From Candidatus Merdisoma merdipullorum (lineage in GTDB: Bacteria > Bacillota > Clostridia > Lachnospirales > Lachnospiraceae): DNA of 64,000 bases. The translations under genes and the position numbers were made by a program. A model generated the notes under the pieces. It was not told the origin of the DNA. It made no database searches and saw only the letters and a program-made list of their open reading frames with translations. Below are positions 1-9,915 of this stretch, piece by piece. How positions within the stretch are numbered: position 1 is the first letter of the stretch; each line of letters opens with the position of its first letter. Where the stretch lies: positions 1 through 64,000 of the forward strand of contig DVLE01000084.1 in the NCBI GenBank assembly GCA_018715645.1, in the 5' to 3' direction.

Positions 1-2
1 TT

Positions 3-800
3 GATAAAAAGAGGGAGAGGGAGGCTCTGTGGACCGCAGACCCTTTATTTTGGGCGCGTCACGCGCCAGTGCTGTTTCCGTTCGTGGGAAAGGTGAGCGG
101 AGGCTTCTATATATATGAAGGAAAGAAATACCCCATGGGACAGCATGGCTTCGCAAGAGACCGGAAGTTTGCGTGTACAGAGAGCGGAGAAGATTTTGTG
201 ACGCACAGACTCGTGTCGGACGAGGAGAGCAGAAAAGTTTACCCCTTCGACTTTGTACTGGAGATCACGCATAAAATAAAAGGAAACTGTGTAACAGTAG
301 AATGGAAGGTGGAAAATACGGGAGAGAAGCGGATGTACTTTTCTATCGGAGGACATCCGGGCTTTTGTATCACGCAGCAGGAAGGCTGCGGTCTGGTCTT
401 TGACGGGAAGGAAAGCCTGGAACGCGTGGCGATAGATCTGGCTACGGCCGGCGTGGACGCGGAACATCCGGAGACGTTGCCGCTTCAGAACGGCGTTTAT
501 ACTGTAGACGTCCATACCTTTGACAAAGACGCCCTGATTTTTGACCATGGCCAGGTTAAGAAAGTGGGCCTGGTGGATTCGGATGGGACGAGGCTGGTGA
601 CGCTTTGCTGTCCGGATGCTCTGAGCGTGGGAATCTGGGCTCCGGCGGGTGGAAAGGCGCCGTTTATCTGTCTGGAACCTTGGATTGGCAGATGCGATAA
701 TATGGGCTTTGAAGGGGAACTGAAGGATAAGTTTGACGAGCAGAGCCTGGAACCGGGCGGACGCTTCCTGTCGTCTTATGATATTTTGATTGGAGAATGA
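3..800 (+). CDS. Aldose 1-epimerase family protein (5' end outside window)
   Basis: The reading frame is open from base 3, so the gene starts before the window; about 265 residues are visible. The protein resembles the LacX/YeaD branch of aldose 1-epimerases, which interconvert anomers of hexoses or sugar phosphates on a beta-sandwich fold. Visible family marks are LFPFVGKV near the start, GQHGFARD, GGHPGF in the middle and LEPWIGRCD near the end. A GTG at 69 could be mistaken for the start, but family-like sequence (LWTADPLFWARHAPV) continues upstream of it. The stop overlaps the first possible murE ATG (797). The sugar substrate cannot be read from sequence. Confidence 0.8.
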   Translation, partial: DKKREREALWTADPLFWARHAPVLFPFVGKVSGGFYIYEGKKYPMGQHGFARDRKFACTESGEDFVTHRLVSDEESRKVYPFDFVLEITHKIKGNCVTVEWKVENTGEKRMYFSIGGHPGFCITQQEGCGLVFDGKESLERVAIDLATAGVDAEHPETLPLQNGVYTVDVHTFDKDALIFDHGQVKKVGLVDSDGTRLVTLCCPDALSVGIWAPAGGKAPFICLEPWIGRCDNMGFEGELKDKFDEQSLEPGGRFLSSYDILIGE

Positions 801-802
801 GG

Positions 803-2272
803 ATGAGAGCAGCAAGGGAACTGCTGAAAGATCTGGAATATGAGGTCTTAAGCGGAAGTATTGACGTAAATGTGAATGAACTCGTATACAACACGGCGAA
901 GGTTACAAAAGAGTGTATGTTCGTCTGTATCAAGGGGGCTTCCTTTGACAGCCATGAAGCTGCCGCGCAGGCGGCGGCAGGCGGAGCCGTCGTAATCGTG
1001 GCGGAGCGTCCTGTGGAGGCTCCGGCCGGAACCTGCGTGGTGCTGGTGAAGGACACCCGCTACGCGCTGGCGCTGATCTCAGCGGCTTATTTCGGCTATC
1101 CGGCCCGGAAGCTTAAAGTTATCGGCATTACCGGAACGAAGGGAAAGACGACTACGACCTTTATGATCCGTTCCATTCTGGAACACGCCGGGATCCGCAC
1201 AGGTCTTATCGGGACTATTGAGACGATCATCGGAGACCGCCATATTCCGGCCGGCAATACGACGCCGGAGTCTTATACGATTCAGGAATATTTCGCGGCC
1301 ATGGTGGAGGCAGGCTGCCAGGTCGTCGTGATGGAGGTATCCTCGCAGGGGCTGAAGCTTCACAGAACGGCCGGAATCCTGTTTGACATCGGAATCTTCA
1401 CGAATCTGGCTCCGGATCATATCGGTCCCAATGAACATGAGAGCTTTGAGGATTATCTGGAGTGCAAGAGCCGTCTGTTCCGTCAGTGCCGGATTGGAAT
1501 CGTAAATCTGGACGATGAGCATTGCGAACAGATTCTGGAAGGGCATACCTGCCAGGTGGAGACCTATGGATTTTCGGAAAAAGCAGATCTGCGCGCCTCC
1601 AATGTGGAGCTGGTAAGCCGTCCGGGCTTTTTGGGTGTGGCCTACCATGTATCCGGGCTTCTCGACCTGGATGTGGAGATCGATATGCCTGGAAGATTCA
1701 GCGTCTATAATTCTCTGGTGGCGATCGCGGTCTGCCGCCACTTTGAGATTTCCAAAGAGGATGTGCTGGAAGCCCTGGAAGTGGCTCAGACAAAGGGGCG
1801 GATTGAAAAAGTAAAGGTGTCGGATGACTTTACGCTGCTGATCGATTACGCGCACAACGCGATGAGCCTGGAAAGTCTTCTCACTACATTAAAGGAATAC
1901 CAGCCGAAGCGTCTGGTGTGTCTCTTTGGCTGCGGAGGAAACCGCTCCCGGATGCGGCGTTTTGAGATGGGAGAGGTGTCGGGACGCCTGGCGGATTTGA
2001 CTGTGATCACCTCAGACAATCCTCGTTTTGAGGAACCGCAGGCTATCATCGACGACATCAAGACAGGGATCAGCAAGACGACAGGAAAGTATATCGAGAT
2101 CGTCGATCGCAAGGAAGCGATTCGCTATGTGATAGAGCATGGACAGCCAGGCGATGTGATTGTTCTGGCTGGGAAGGGACACGAAGATTATCAGGAAATC
2201 CGGGGCGTCAAGTATCCGATGGATGAGCGGGTGCTGATCCGGGAGGTCCTTGAGGAGCTGGGAAGAAAGTGA
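803..2272 (+). CDS. murE: UDP-N-acetylmuramyl tripeptide synthase, meso-DAP type
   Basis: Adds meso-diaminopimelate to UDP-MurNAc-L-Ala-D-Glu in the cytoplasm during peptidoglycan synthesis. The Mur-ligase ATP loop TGTKGKTTT lies near residue 110. The DNPR motif that marks DAP-adding rather than lysine-adding MurE is near residue 405 (SDNPRFEE), followed by GKGHEDYQEIRG. Length (489 aa) is normal. Two in-frame ATGs exist, at 797 (overlapping the previous stop as ATGA) and 803. I prefer 803 because GGAG at 792-795 is correctly spaced for it and too close for 797. The next gene starts inside the stop codon (GTGA), so murE and priA are probably translationally coupled. Confidence 0.95.
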   Translation: MRAARELLKDLEYEVLSGSIDVNVNELVYNTAKVTKECMFVCIKGASFDSHEAAAQAAAGGAVVIVAERPVEAPAGTCVVLVKDTRYALALISAAYFGYPARKLKVIGITGTKGKTTTTFMIRSILEHAGIRTGLIGTIETIIGDRHIPAGNTTPESYTIQEYFAAMVEAGCQVVVMEVSSQGLKLHRTAGILFDIGIFTNLAPDHIGPNEHESFEDYLECKSRLFRQCRIGIVNLDDEHCEQILEGHTCQVETYGFSEKADLRASNVELVSRPGFLGVAYHVSGLLDLDVEIDMPGRFSVYNSLVAIAVCRHFEISKEDVLEALEVAQTKGRIEKVKVSDDFTLLIDYAHNAMSLESLLTTLKEYQPKRLVCLFGCGGNRSRMRRFEMGEVSGRLADLTVITSDNPRFEEPQAIIDDIKTGISKTTGKYIEIVDRKEAIRYVIEHGQPGDVIVLAGKGHEDYQEIRGVKYPMDERVLIREVLEELGRK

Positions 2273-4536
2273 AATATGCCAATGTGATCGTGGACATTTC
2301 CCTGGATAAGCTGGACCGGACCTTTCAGTACCGGGTGCCGGCAGAACTTGAGGACGCGCTTGGCGTCGGTATGCAGGTGCTGGTCCCTTTTGGCAACGGC
2401 AGCCGCCGGCTTACGGCCTATGTGGTGGAGCTGACGGATGTGTGCGAATGGGAGCCGGAACGGGTGAAAGACATCATCGGGATCGCGGAAAAGGGAATAC
2501 GTCTGGAAGGACAGCTTATCGCGCTGGCCTCCTGGATGCGCCGGATGTATGGCTCCACGATGAACCAGGCGCTGAAGACTGTACTGCCGGTCCGCAGAGC
2601 CGTTCAGGAAAAGGTGAAGAAAAGCATCGTCCTGGCGGTTCCCAGGGAGGAAGCAGCGGGCAGCCTTAAGATTTTTGAAAAAAAGAATCAGAAGGCCAGA
2701 ATGCGGCTCATGGAGGCTCTTTTGAATGCGGAACCGGATGGAAATGGACTGGATTACAGCGGCGCGCTGAAGGAGCTTGGGATCACAGCCCAGACCATTA
2801 AGCCTCTGGCAGAGATGGGACTTGTCCGGGTGGAGGCGGATACGATATTCCGGAATCCGGTAAAGCCCTCGGAGGTACAGGCGCATCCTGTGATCTTGTA
2901 TCCCAGGCAGCAGGCGGTGGTGGACGGGATTCTCTCCCGCGCGGCAGCGGGCGATAAAAGGCCGTCTTTGATTCACGGCGTTACAGGAAGCGGCAAGACG
3001 GAGATCTATATGGAACTCATTGCCGCTGTTCTGGAGGCGGGAAAGCAGGCCATCGTCCTGATTCCGGAGATTGCGCTGACCTTTCAGACCGTACTCCGGT
3101 TTTATAAAAGGTTCGGCGATCAGGTGTCGATTATGCACTCCCGGCTATCAGCCGGCGAGCGGTACGATCAGTTTGAAAGAGCCAGAAAGGGAGAGGTTCG
3201 GGTGATGATCGGACCGCGTTCGGCTTTATTTACACCTTTTGACAGACTTGGAATCATTGTGATAGATGAGGAACATGAGGGAAGCTACAAGAGCGAGACA
3301 GTGCCGCGCTATCATGCGCGGGAGACGGCCATAGAACGCGCGCGCATGAGCGGAGCGTTCGTAGTGCTTGGCTCGGCCACACCCTCGGTGGATTCGTATG
3401 AAAAAGCACGGATTGGGGATTATCAGTTATATGAGCTTCCGGTTCGTGTGCCGGGACGCAAGCTTCCGGAGACGGAGATCGTGGATCTCCGCGAAGAACT
3501 GAGAATGGGAAATCGTTCCATTTTCAGCGCGCGGCTTGAGGAACTCATCAGAGACAGGCTTTCTAAAAAGCAGCAGGTCATGCTTTTTATCAATCGCCGG
3601 GGCTATGCGGGCTTTGTTTCTTGCAGAGCCTGCGGACATGTGATAAAATGTCCACATTGTGATGTGTCTTTATCCCTGCACAGGGGAGGCCGGATGGTCT
3701 GCCATTACTGCGGCTACCAGAGACCGGCGGAGAAAAAATGCCCTTCCTGCGGTTCCTCTTATATCGGAGCTTTCCGGGCCGGAACCCAGCAGGTGACAGA
3801 GCTTGTGCAGAAGGAATTTCCGGGTGTGCGGGTGCTGCGGATGGATTTTGACACGACAAAGCAAAAGGGAGGCCATGAGCAGATTCTGGAAGCCTTTTCC
3901 CGCGGGGAGGCGGACGTCCTTGTGGGAACCCAGATGATAGTAAAAGGGCATGATTTTCCGGGAGTGACGCTTGTGGGAATCCTGGCGGCGGATCTGTCTC
4001 TTTACGCGGGTGATTTCCATGCTTCTGAGCGAACCTTTCAGCTTCTCACACAGGCGGCTGGAAGGGCGGGACGGGGAGATGAAAGCGGAATCGCTGTCAT
4101 ACAGACCTACAGTCCCGATCACTACAGTGTGAAAGCGGCTGCGGCCCAGGATTACAAGAGCTTTTTTGAACAGGAAATGGCTTACCGGAGGCTTATGAAC
4201 TATCCTCCGGCCGCACATCTTCTGGCCCTGTATATGATGTCCGGACAGGAGGCGGCGCTGGAAGAAGGAGCGGAGCTTATCCGAAGTCTTACCTTTGAGG
4301 CTGTGCGCAGGCTTCAGAAGCATGAGGGGAAGGGCGCGGATATTCAGGTGATTGGTCCTGCGGAGGCAGGGCTCGCGAAGCTGAAGGATGTATACCGGAA
4401 GGTTTTGTATCTGAAATGCGGGGATCTTTCCGTACTGCTCGCCTGGAAGGAGAGCATGGAAGCGGAGTTTGGCAGAGAGGAAAGGCTCCGGGCTTTAAAT
4501 ATACAGTTTGATATGGATCCTGTGAATCCATTTTAA
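2269..4536 (+). CDS. priA: Primosomal replication restart helicase PriA
   Basis: PriA is a 3'-5' superfamily 2 helicase that recognises stalled forks and reloads the replisome. The 755-residue protein has the expected N-terminal DNA-binding region, a Walker A motif GVTGSGKTEIY near residue 239, a DEEH box near 334, and an inserted zinc-binding region near 452-500 with four CxxC pairs (CRAC, CPHC, CHYC, CPSC). The C-terminal helicase motif QAAGRAGRGD is also present. It starts with GTG overlapping the murE stop; no other plausible start gives the usual N-terminus MKYANVIVD. It is followed after 17 bp by def. Confidence 0.96.
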   Translation: MKYANVIVDISLDKLDRTFQYRVPAELEDALGVGMQVLVPFGNGSRRLTAYVVELTDVCEWEPERVKDIIGIAEKGIRLEGQLIALASWMRRMYGSTMNQALKTVLPVRRAVQEKVKKSIVLAVPREEAAGSLKIFEKKNQKARMRLMEALLNAEPDGNGLDYSGALKELGITAQTIKPLAEMGLVRVEADTIFRNPVKPSEVQAHPVILYPRQQAVVDGILSRAAAGDKRPSLIHGVTGSGKTEIYMELIAAVLEAGKQAIVLIPEIALTFQTVLRFYKRFGDQVSIMHSRLSAGERYDQFERARKGEVRVMIGPRSALFTPFDRLGIIVIDEEHEGSYKSETVPRYHARETAIERARMSGAFVVLGSATPSVDSYEKARIGDYQLYELPVRVPGRKLPETEIVDLREELRMGNRSIFSARLEELIRDRLSKKQQVMLFINRRGYAGFVSCRACGHVIKCPHCDVSLSLHRGGRMVCHYCGYQRPAEKKCPSCGSSYIGAFRAGTQQVTELVQKEFPGVRVLRMDFDTTKQKGGHEQILEAFSRGEADVLVGTQMIVKGHDFPGVTLVGILAADLSLYAGDFHASERTFQLLTQAAGRAGRGDESGIAVIQTYSPDHYSVKAAAAQDYKSFFEQEMAYRRLMNYPPAAHLLALYMMSGQEAALEEGAELIRSLTFEAVRRLQKHEGKGADIQVIGPAEAGLAKLKDVYRKVLYLKCGDLSVLLAWKESMEAEFGREERLRALNIQFDMDPVNPF

Positions 4537-4553
4537 TACGGGAGGAAAAGAAA

Positions 4554-5033
4554 ATGGCGATTAGAAATATCAGAGAACTGGGAGACGATATTCTCAGGAA
4601 AAACTGCCGGGAGGTCAGGGAGATGACGCCCCGGCTGCGTGAGCTTATCGGGGATATGTATGATACGATGTACGAGGCTCAGGGCGTGGGACTTGCGGCT
4701 CCTCAGGTGGGAATCCTGAAGCGGATTGTCGTGATTGATGTGGACGGAACGCCCTATACCATGATCAATCCCAGGATTTTGGAGAGCCGGGATACGCAGA
4801 CGGGAAGCGAGGGCTGCTTAAGCGTACCGGGCAAGGCAGGAATTGTGACGCGTCCGGCTTATGTGAAAGCGGAAGCGTGGAACGAGGATATGGAACGGTA
4901 TGAGGTAGAGGCGGAGGGACTTCTTGCCCGCGCTATCTGCCATGAGCTTGATCATCTGGACGGCGTGATGTACGTGGATCTGGTGGAAGGAGACATCTAC
5001 GACGTGGAAGCCGCAGAGGAAGACGAGGAGTGA
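4554..5033 (+). CDS. def: Peptide deformylase
   Basis: Removes the formyl group from the initiator methionine of nascent proteins; a metal-dependent cytosolic enzyme. All three family motifs are present: GVGLAAPQVG, EGCLSVPG (metal Cys) near residue 85, and HELDHLDG (two metal His and catalytic Glu) near residue 129. Length is 159 aa. The start is preceded by GGAGG. It sits four bases before fmt, which makes the formyl-Met-tRNA whose formyl group this enzyme later removes; def-fmt pairing is widespread in bacteria. Confidence 0.97.
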   Translation: MAIRNIRELGDDILRKNCREVREMTPRLRELIGDMYDTMYEAQGVGLAAPQVGILKRIVVIDVDGTPYTMINPRILESRDTQTGSEGCLSVPGKAGIVTRPAYVKAEAWNEDMERYEVEAEGLLARAICHELDHLDGVMYVDLVEGDIYDVEAAEEDEE

Positions 5034-5037
5034 CAGC

Positions 5038-5973
5038 ATGAAAATTATTTTTATGGGAACGCCGGATTTTTCGGTGGGAACATTGGAGGCTTTGGCGGAC
5101 GCAGGCCATGAGATTACGCTGGTGGTGTCCCAGCCGGATAAGCCAAAGGGACGGGGCCATGAGCTGATGCCTACGGCGGTTAAGACCGCGGCTTTGAAGC
5201 GTGGGCTCAGAGTGTTCCAGCCAAAGCGGCTGCGGGATCCGGAGACGGTACGTGTGCTTCAGGAGACTCCGGCTGATGTGATTGTGGTGATTGCCTTTGG
5301 ACAGATTGTTCCGGCAGAGATTCTTCATATGAAGAAATATGGCTGCATCAATGTTCACGGCTCTCTGCTTCCCAAGTACCGGGGGGCAGCGCCGATTCAG
5401 TGGGCCGTCATCGACGGAGAAAAGGAAAGCGGCGTCACGATTATGCAGATGGACGAAGGCCTGGATACCGGCGATATGCTTCTGAAAGGAAGCGTGGAAC
5501 TAGATCCCAAGGAGACCAGCGGCAGTCTGTTTGAAAAGCTCTCGAAGCTTGGAGCGGATCTTTGTGTGGAAGCTCTGGAAAAGCTGGAAAAGGGAGAGCT
5601 GAAGCCCGAAAAGCAGGGAGAGACCACGACGGAGTACGCAAAAATGCTTACGAAGGAGATGGGAGAGCTTGATTTTTCCAGAAGCGCCGCCGCGCTGGAG
5701 CGTCTGATTCGGGGACTGAATCCCTGGCCCAGCGCGTATACGAGACTTGGAGACAAGACGTTAAAAATATGGGCGGCGGACGTATGCGAGAGGAAGGATG
5801 AGGGCGCCGCCTGCGGGGAGATAACAGAGGTGACCAAGGAAGCCTTCTGTGTGGCCTGCGGCGAGGGAGCGTTGAAGATCACAGAACTTCAGCTTCAGGG
5901 GAAAAAACGAATGGATACTGCGTCATTTTTAAGAGGCTTCCGCCTGGAGGCGGGAACAAGGCTTGGAAAGTGA
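5038..5973 (+). CDS. fmt: Methionyl-tRNA formyltransferase
   Basis: Transfers a formyl group from 10-formyl-THF to Met-tRNA(fMet) for translation initiation. The hallmark NVHGSLLPKYRGAAPIQWA, containing the formyl-THF binding Asn-His region, lies near residue 105. The C-terminal OB-type tRNA-binding domain is complete (total 311 aa). GGAG just before the ATG serves as ribosome site and overlaps the def stop region, so the two are coupled. Confidence 0.96.
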   Translation: MKIIFMGTPDFSVGTLEALADAGHEITLVVSQPDKPKGRGHELMPTAVKTAALKRGLRVFQPKRLRDPETVRVLQETPADVIVVIAFGQIVPAEILHMKKYGCINVHGSLLPKYRGAAPIQWAVIDGEKESGVTIMQMDEGLDTGDMLLKGSVELDPKETSGSLFEKLSKLGADLCVEALEKLEKGELKPEKQGETTTEYAKMLTKEMGELDFSRSAAALERLIRGLNPWPSAYTRLGDKTLKIWAADVCERKDEGAACGEITEVTKEAFCVACGEGALKITELQLQGKKRMDTASFLRGFRLEAGTRLGK

Positions 5974-5987
5974 GGAGATGAGCGTCT

Positions 5988-6698
5988 ATGCCTTATGGTT
6001 ACGGTTATTACTACTATTTTGATCCAACGTATATTCTGATTATTATCGGCGTTGTAATTTCCCTGTGGGCTTCGGCCAGGGTAAAGACCACCTACGCGAA
6101 ATACAGCAGGGTACGAAGCATGTCAGGGCTTACGGGAGCTCAGGCGGCGGAGAGGATCCTGCATTCTGCGGGAATCTATGATGTGCGGATCGAGCATGTT
6201 TCAGGTAATCTGACTGACCATTACGATCCCAAAAACCGGGTGCTGCGCCTGTCGGATTCTGTCTACAATTCCGCGTCCGTAGCGGCAGTCGGTGTGGCGG
6301 CTCATGAGTGCGGCCATGCGGTTCAGGATCAGAAGGACTATGCTCCTTTGCGTTTTCGCAATTCTCTGGTTCCAGTGGCAAATTTCGGAACAATGATGGC
6401 CTGGCCGATTATTTTAATAGGAATCATTTTTGCCAGCAGTCAGTTTTTGATTGATCTGGGTATTCTGCTTTTTTCCCTGGGCGTGCTGTTTCAGCTCGTG
6501 ACGCTGCCGGTGGAATTTAACGCTTCCAACCGGGCGATTCAGATTCTGGGAAATACAGGCATTCTTTACGAGGAAGAACTGAGACAGACGAAAAAGGTAT
6601 TGAGCGCGGCGGCTATGACCTATGTGGCAGCGGCGGCGGCTTCTATTCTGTCTCTACTTCGTCTGCTCATACTGTTCGGAGGACGGGATCGTGACTAA
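5988..6698 (+). CDS. YugP-family zinc metallopeptidase, membrane bound
   Basis: A 236-residue integral membrane protein with a tyrosine-rich N-terminus (MPYGYGYYYYFDPTY), one membrane segment at about residues 10-28, an HECGH zinc-protease motif at residues 106-110, and two or three further hydrophobic segments. This is the pattern of the YugP (DUF, peptidase membrane zinc metallopeptidase) family. Substrates of the family are unknown to me. It overlaps the rsmB start by eight bases and lies in the same conserved fmt-rsmB interval in many Bacillota, which suggests co-expression rather than a shared pathway. Confidence 0.88.
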   Translation: MPYGYGYYYYFDPTYILIIIGVVISLWASARVKTTYAKYSRVRSMSGLTGAQAAERILHSAGIYDVRIEHVSGNLTDHYDPKNRVLRLSDSVYNSASVAAVGVAAHECGHAVQDQKDYAPLRFRNSLVPVANFGTMMAWPIILIGIIFASSQFLIDLGILLFSLGVLFQLVTLPVEFNASNRAIQILGNTGILYEEELRQTKKVLSAAAMTYVAAAAASILSLLRLLILFGGRDRD

Positions 6699-8097
6699 GG
6701 GGACGAATATCCGGGGACTCGCTCTGGGCGTACTGCTGGAGGTGTCGGGCGGCATGGAGTACAGCCATGTCGCCCTTCGGAATGTTCTGGAAAAATATCA
6801 ATATCTGGAAAAACAGGAACGCGCTTTTCTGACGCGGCTGGTGGAAGGTACCCTGGAGCGGCGTATCTGGCTGGATTATGTGATCGATCAGTTTTCCAGT
6901 GTCAAGGTCAGAAAGCAAAAGCCGGTGATTCGGGAAATTCTGCGTCTGTCCGTATATCAGCTTCAGTTCATGGACAGCGTACCGGACGCGGCGGTTGTGA
7001 GCGAGGCGGTAAAGCTTGCGGAAAAAAAGGGCTTTCGTCAGCTAAAAGGCTTTGTAAACGGGGTTCTGCGGAATGTCGCGAGAAATCTGACGGAACTTAA
7101 ATACCCTCCCAGAGAGCAAACTCTTTCGTATCTGTCCGTGCGCTATTCCATGCCGGAATGGATTGTGGAAGACTGGATCTTGGCCTACGGGGAGGAAACG
7201 GTCAAGCGGATGCTGGCTGCTTTCTATGAAAACCGTCCGACGACCATCCGGGTAAACGAAAGCCGCACAACGCCGGAGGAGCTTAAGGCAAAACTTCTCC
7301 GGCGCGGCGTAAACGTAAGTCAGGCTCCTTATCTGCCGTGCGCGCTTCAGATAGAAGGGTACGATTATCTGGGCGTTCTCCCTGAGTTCCGGGAAGGTTT
7401 GTTTCAGGTGCAGGATGTAAGCTCCATGCTGGCCGTGGAAGCGGCAGGCGTGAAGCCGGGGGATTACTGCATCGACGTCTGCGCGGCTCCCGGAGGAAAG
7501 AGCCTCTATCTGGCAGAGAAGACGGGAGAAAAGGGCCTGGTGGACGCAAGGGATCTGACGGAGTACAAAGCAGAGCTTATCCGGGAGAACGCGGAGCGTC
7601 TTCAGGCGGAGAACATAAAAGTATCAGTCCGGGATGCCTGTGTGCCGGATAAGGCGTCAGAAGGTCAGGCAGACGTTCTGCTTGCGGATCTTCCCTGTTC
7701 TGGCCTGGGAGTGCTGGGAAAGAAGACGGATCTCAAATACAGAATGAGCCGGGAGCAGCAGCAGGAACTGGCAGCTTTGCAGCGGAAAATTTTGAGCGTC
7801 GTGCAGGCATATGTAAAGCCTGGCGGCATATTGATTTACAGTACCTGTACGATCTGTCAGGCGGAGAATGAAGAAAATGTACGCTGGTTTCTGGAACAGT
7901 ATCCCTACGAGGCCGTTTCTATGGAGGACTGTCTGCCGGAGGAACTGCTGCGGGAGCTTTCACGGCAGCAGGAGGAAAAGCCTGGCGCCGGACTTCAGAA
8001 AAACACAGTACGGCAGGGGTATCTCCAGCTTCTTCCGGGAGTGCAGCGCTGCGACGGTTTTTTTATCGCAAAGTTCAGAAGGAAAATCGGGGAATAA
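6691..8097 (+). CDS. rsmB: 16S rRNA (cytosine-967-C5)-methyltransferase RsmB
   Basis: Methylates C967 of 16S rRNA. The N-terminal third is a NusB-like RNA-binding domain. The C-terminal part is a Rossmann methyltransferase with DVCAAPGGKS (SAM loop), DLPCSGLGVLGKK and YSTCTI, whose cysteines are the catalytic pair in this family. An open frame reaches back to 6622, but I choose GTG at 6691 because GGAGG at 6678-6682 is spaced eight bases from it and the family N-terminus (TKGTNIRGLALGVLLEV) begins there. Length from this start is 468 aa. Confidence 0.93.
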   Translation: MTKGTNIRGLALGVLLEVSGGMEYSHVALRNVLEKYQYLEKQERAFLTRLVEGTLERRIWLDYVIDQFSSVKVRKQKPVIREILRLSVYQLQFMDSVPDAAVVSEAVKLAEKKGFRQLKGFVNGVLRNVARNLTELKYPPREQTLSYLSVRYSMPEWIVEDWILAYGEETVKRMLAAFYENRPTTIRVNESRTTPEELKAKLLRRGVNVSQAPYLPCALQIEGYDYLGVLPEFREGLFQVQDVSSMLAVEAAGVKPGDYCIDVCAAPGGKSLYLAEKTGEKGLVDARDLTEYKAELIRENAERLQAENIKVSVRDACVPDKASEGQADVLLADLPCSGLGVLGKKTDLKYRMSREQQQELAALQRKILSVVQAYVKPGGILIYSTCTICQAENEENVRWFLEQYPYEAVSMEDCLPEELLRELSRQQEEKPGAGLQKNTVRQGYLQLLPGVQRCDGFFIAKFRRKIGE

Positions 8098-8103
8098 ATC
8101 GTT

Positions 8104-9144
8104 ATGGATTTCAGAGACATTAAATCTCTTACGAGGGAAGAGCTTCGGGAAGAACTTCTGCGTAAAGGCGAAAAGGCCTTTCGGGCAGATCAGATCTACA
8201 GCTGGATGCACGAGAAGCTTGCCTCCGGCTTTCATGAAATGACGAATCTTTCCAGAACTTTAAGGGAAGCTCTGGAAAGAGAATATGAATACGTGAATCT
8301 GGAGATCGTAGAAGTACAGAGATCACGTTTGGACGGTACCTGTAAATATCTGTTCCGCCTGGCGGACGGCAATATGATAGAGAGTGTGCTGATGCGGTAT
8401 CATCACGGCAATTCCGTATGTATTTCTTCGCAGGCGGGCTGCCGTATGGGCTGCCGTTTCTGCGCCTCCACCATAGGAGGCCTTGTGCGGAATCTGCAGG
8501 CTTCGGAGATGCTGGATCAGATTTACCGGATACAAAAAGACAGCGGGGAACGTGTGTCAAACGTGGTCGTCATGGGAACCGGGGAACCGCTGGACAATTA
8601 TGAGAATCTGCTCCGTTTCCTGAAGATTCTGTCAGATGAGCATGGACTTCATATCAGCCAGCGGAATATCACTGTGTCCACCTGCGGGATCGCGCCCCGG
8701 ATTCGGGAGCTGGCAGAGGAGGACTTGTCCATCACACTGGCCCTGTCCCTGCACGCGGCTACTCAGGAGAAGCGGGAGGAGCTGATGCCGATAGCCCGGA
8801 AATACAAACTCCCGGAGGTGCTGGACGCCTGCGCGTATTATTATGACAAGACAGGACGAAGGCTGACCTTTGAGTACAGTCTGGTGGGCGGAGTGAACGA
8901 TCATCCGGAGGATGCAAGGCGTCTTTCAGCCCTTGCAAAGCCGCTTCACAGCCATATAAACCTGATTCCGGTGAATCCTGTGACAGAGCGGAAATACGTT
9001 CAGCCGGACAAAAAAGTTATCGGCAATTTCAAAAAGGAACTTGAAAAATACGGAATTAATGTTACTATTAGAAGGGAAATGGGGCGGGATATTGACGGCG
9101 CCTGCGGTCAGCTACGCAGGAGGTATCTCGAAACTGCCGAGTGA
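8104..9144 (+). CDS. rlmN: 23S rRNA A2503 / tRNA A37 C2-methyltransferase RlmN
   Basis: Radical-SAM enzyme that methylates carbon 2 of A2503 in 23S rRNA, and A37 in some tRNAs. The 4Fe-4S motif CxxxCxxC is seen as CRMGCRFC near residue 118. The C-terminal methyl-carrying cysteine lies in DIDGACGQL. Length is 346 aa. It follows rsmB by six bases; both modify rRNA. Confidence 0.96.
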   Translation: MDFRDIKSLTREELREELLRKGEKAFRADQIYSWMHEKLASGFHEMTNLSRTLREALEREYEYVNLEIVEVQRSRLDGTCKYLFRLADGNMIESVLMRYHHGNSVCISSQAGCRMGCRFCASTIGGLVRNLQASEMLDQIYRIQKDSGERVSNVVVMGTGEPLDNYENLLRFLKILSDEHGLHISQRNITVSTCGIAPRIRELAEEDLSITLALSLHAATQEKREELMPIARKYKLPEVLDACAYYYDKTGRRLTFEYSLVGGVNDHPEDARRLSALAKPLHSHINLIPVNPVTERKYVQPDKKVIGNFKKELEKYGINVTIRREMGRDIDGACGQLRRRYLETAE

Positions 9145-9157
9145 AAGGAGGAGACGA

Positions 9158-9886
9158 ATGCTGAAAGCCTGGGGTATCAAGGATGTAGGGCGATGCCGAA
9201 GCATCAATCAGGATTATATCTTCGTATCAGAAGAACCCATGGGAAATCTGCCGAACCTGTTTCTGGTGGCAGACGGAATGGGCGGTCATAAAGCAGGCGA
9301 TCTGGCCTCCGAGTACACGGTTTCAAAGGTGTGCGAGGCAGTTACAAAGAGTATGCAGCAGATCCCGCTGCAGATTTTCAAGAGCGCATTTCAGTATGCA
9401 AATCAAAAGCTGATCGAGAAGGCGGGAGAATCCCCGGCCTACACGGGCATGGGAACGACGCTGGTGGCGGTTACGGTAAAGGCTGGGACCGCTTTTGTGG
9501 CAAATGTGGGGGACAGCCGCCTGTACAAGATTGGCGACAGGATCGAACAGATCACAGAGGATCATTCTCTGGTGGAAGAGATGGTCCGCATGGGAGAGAT
9601 TTCAAAAGAGGAGGCACGGAATCATCCCGAAAAGAATATTATCACAAGGGCAATCGGAGTGACTGAGACAGTGGAGCCGGACTATTTCGACACAAAGCTA
9701 GAGAGAGGCGAATGCCTCCTGCTGTGTTCGGATGGATTGAGCAACATGATAGAGGACGCACAGATTAAAAGAATTGTGAATCAAAGAACCGATGTCAGGT
9801 CCGCAGCCGAGGAACTGGTAAGAACAGCAAATCGGAACGGCGGAAAAGATAATATTGCAGTCGTACTGATTGAATGGAATGAGTAA
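9158..9886 (+). CDS. stp: PP2C-family Ser/Thr protein phosphatase (PrpC/Stp)
   Basis: Dephosphorylates targets of the adjacent PASTA kinase. It has the PPM/PP2C metal-binding motifs DGMGGH near residue 40, GDSRLYKI, LCSDGLSNM and GGKDNIAVV. Length is 242 aa. The frame is open into rlmN from 9041, but the ATG at 9158 has AGGAGGAG in front and yields the usual N-terminus (MLKAWGIKDVGRCRSINQD). The phosphatase-kinase order with prkC directly after is the standard Bacillota arrangement. Confidence 0.95.
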   Translation: MLKAWGIKDVGRCRSINQDYIFVSEEPMGNLPNLFLVADGMGGHKAGDLASEYTVSKVCEAVTKSMQQIPLQIFKSAFQYANQKLIEKAGESPAYTGMGTTLVAVTVKAGTAFVANVGDSRLYKIGDRIEQITEDHSLVEEMVRMGEISKEEARNHPEKNIITRAIGVTETVEPDYFDTKLERGECLLLCSDGLSNMIEDAQIKRIVNQRTDVRSAAEELVRTANRNGGKDNIAVVLIEWNE

Positions 9887-9915
9887 AACGGAATCAGGGA
9901 TGATGAGGTGATAAA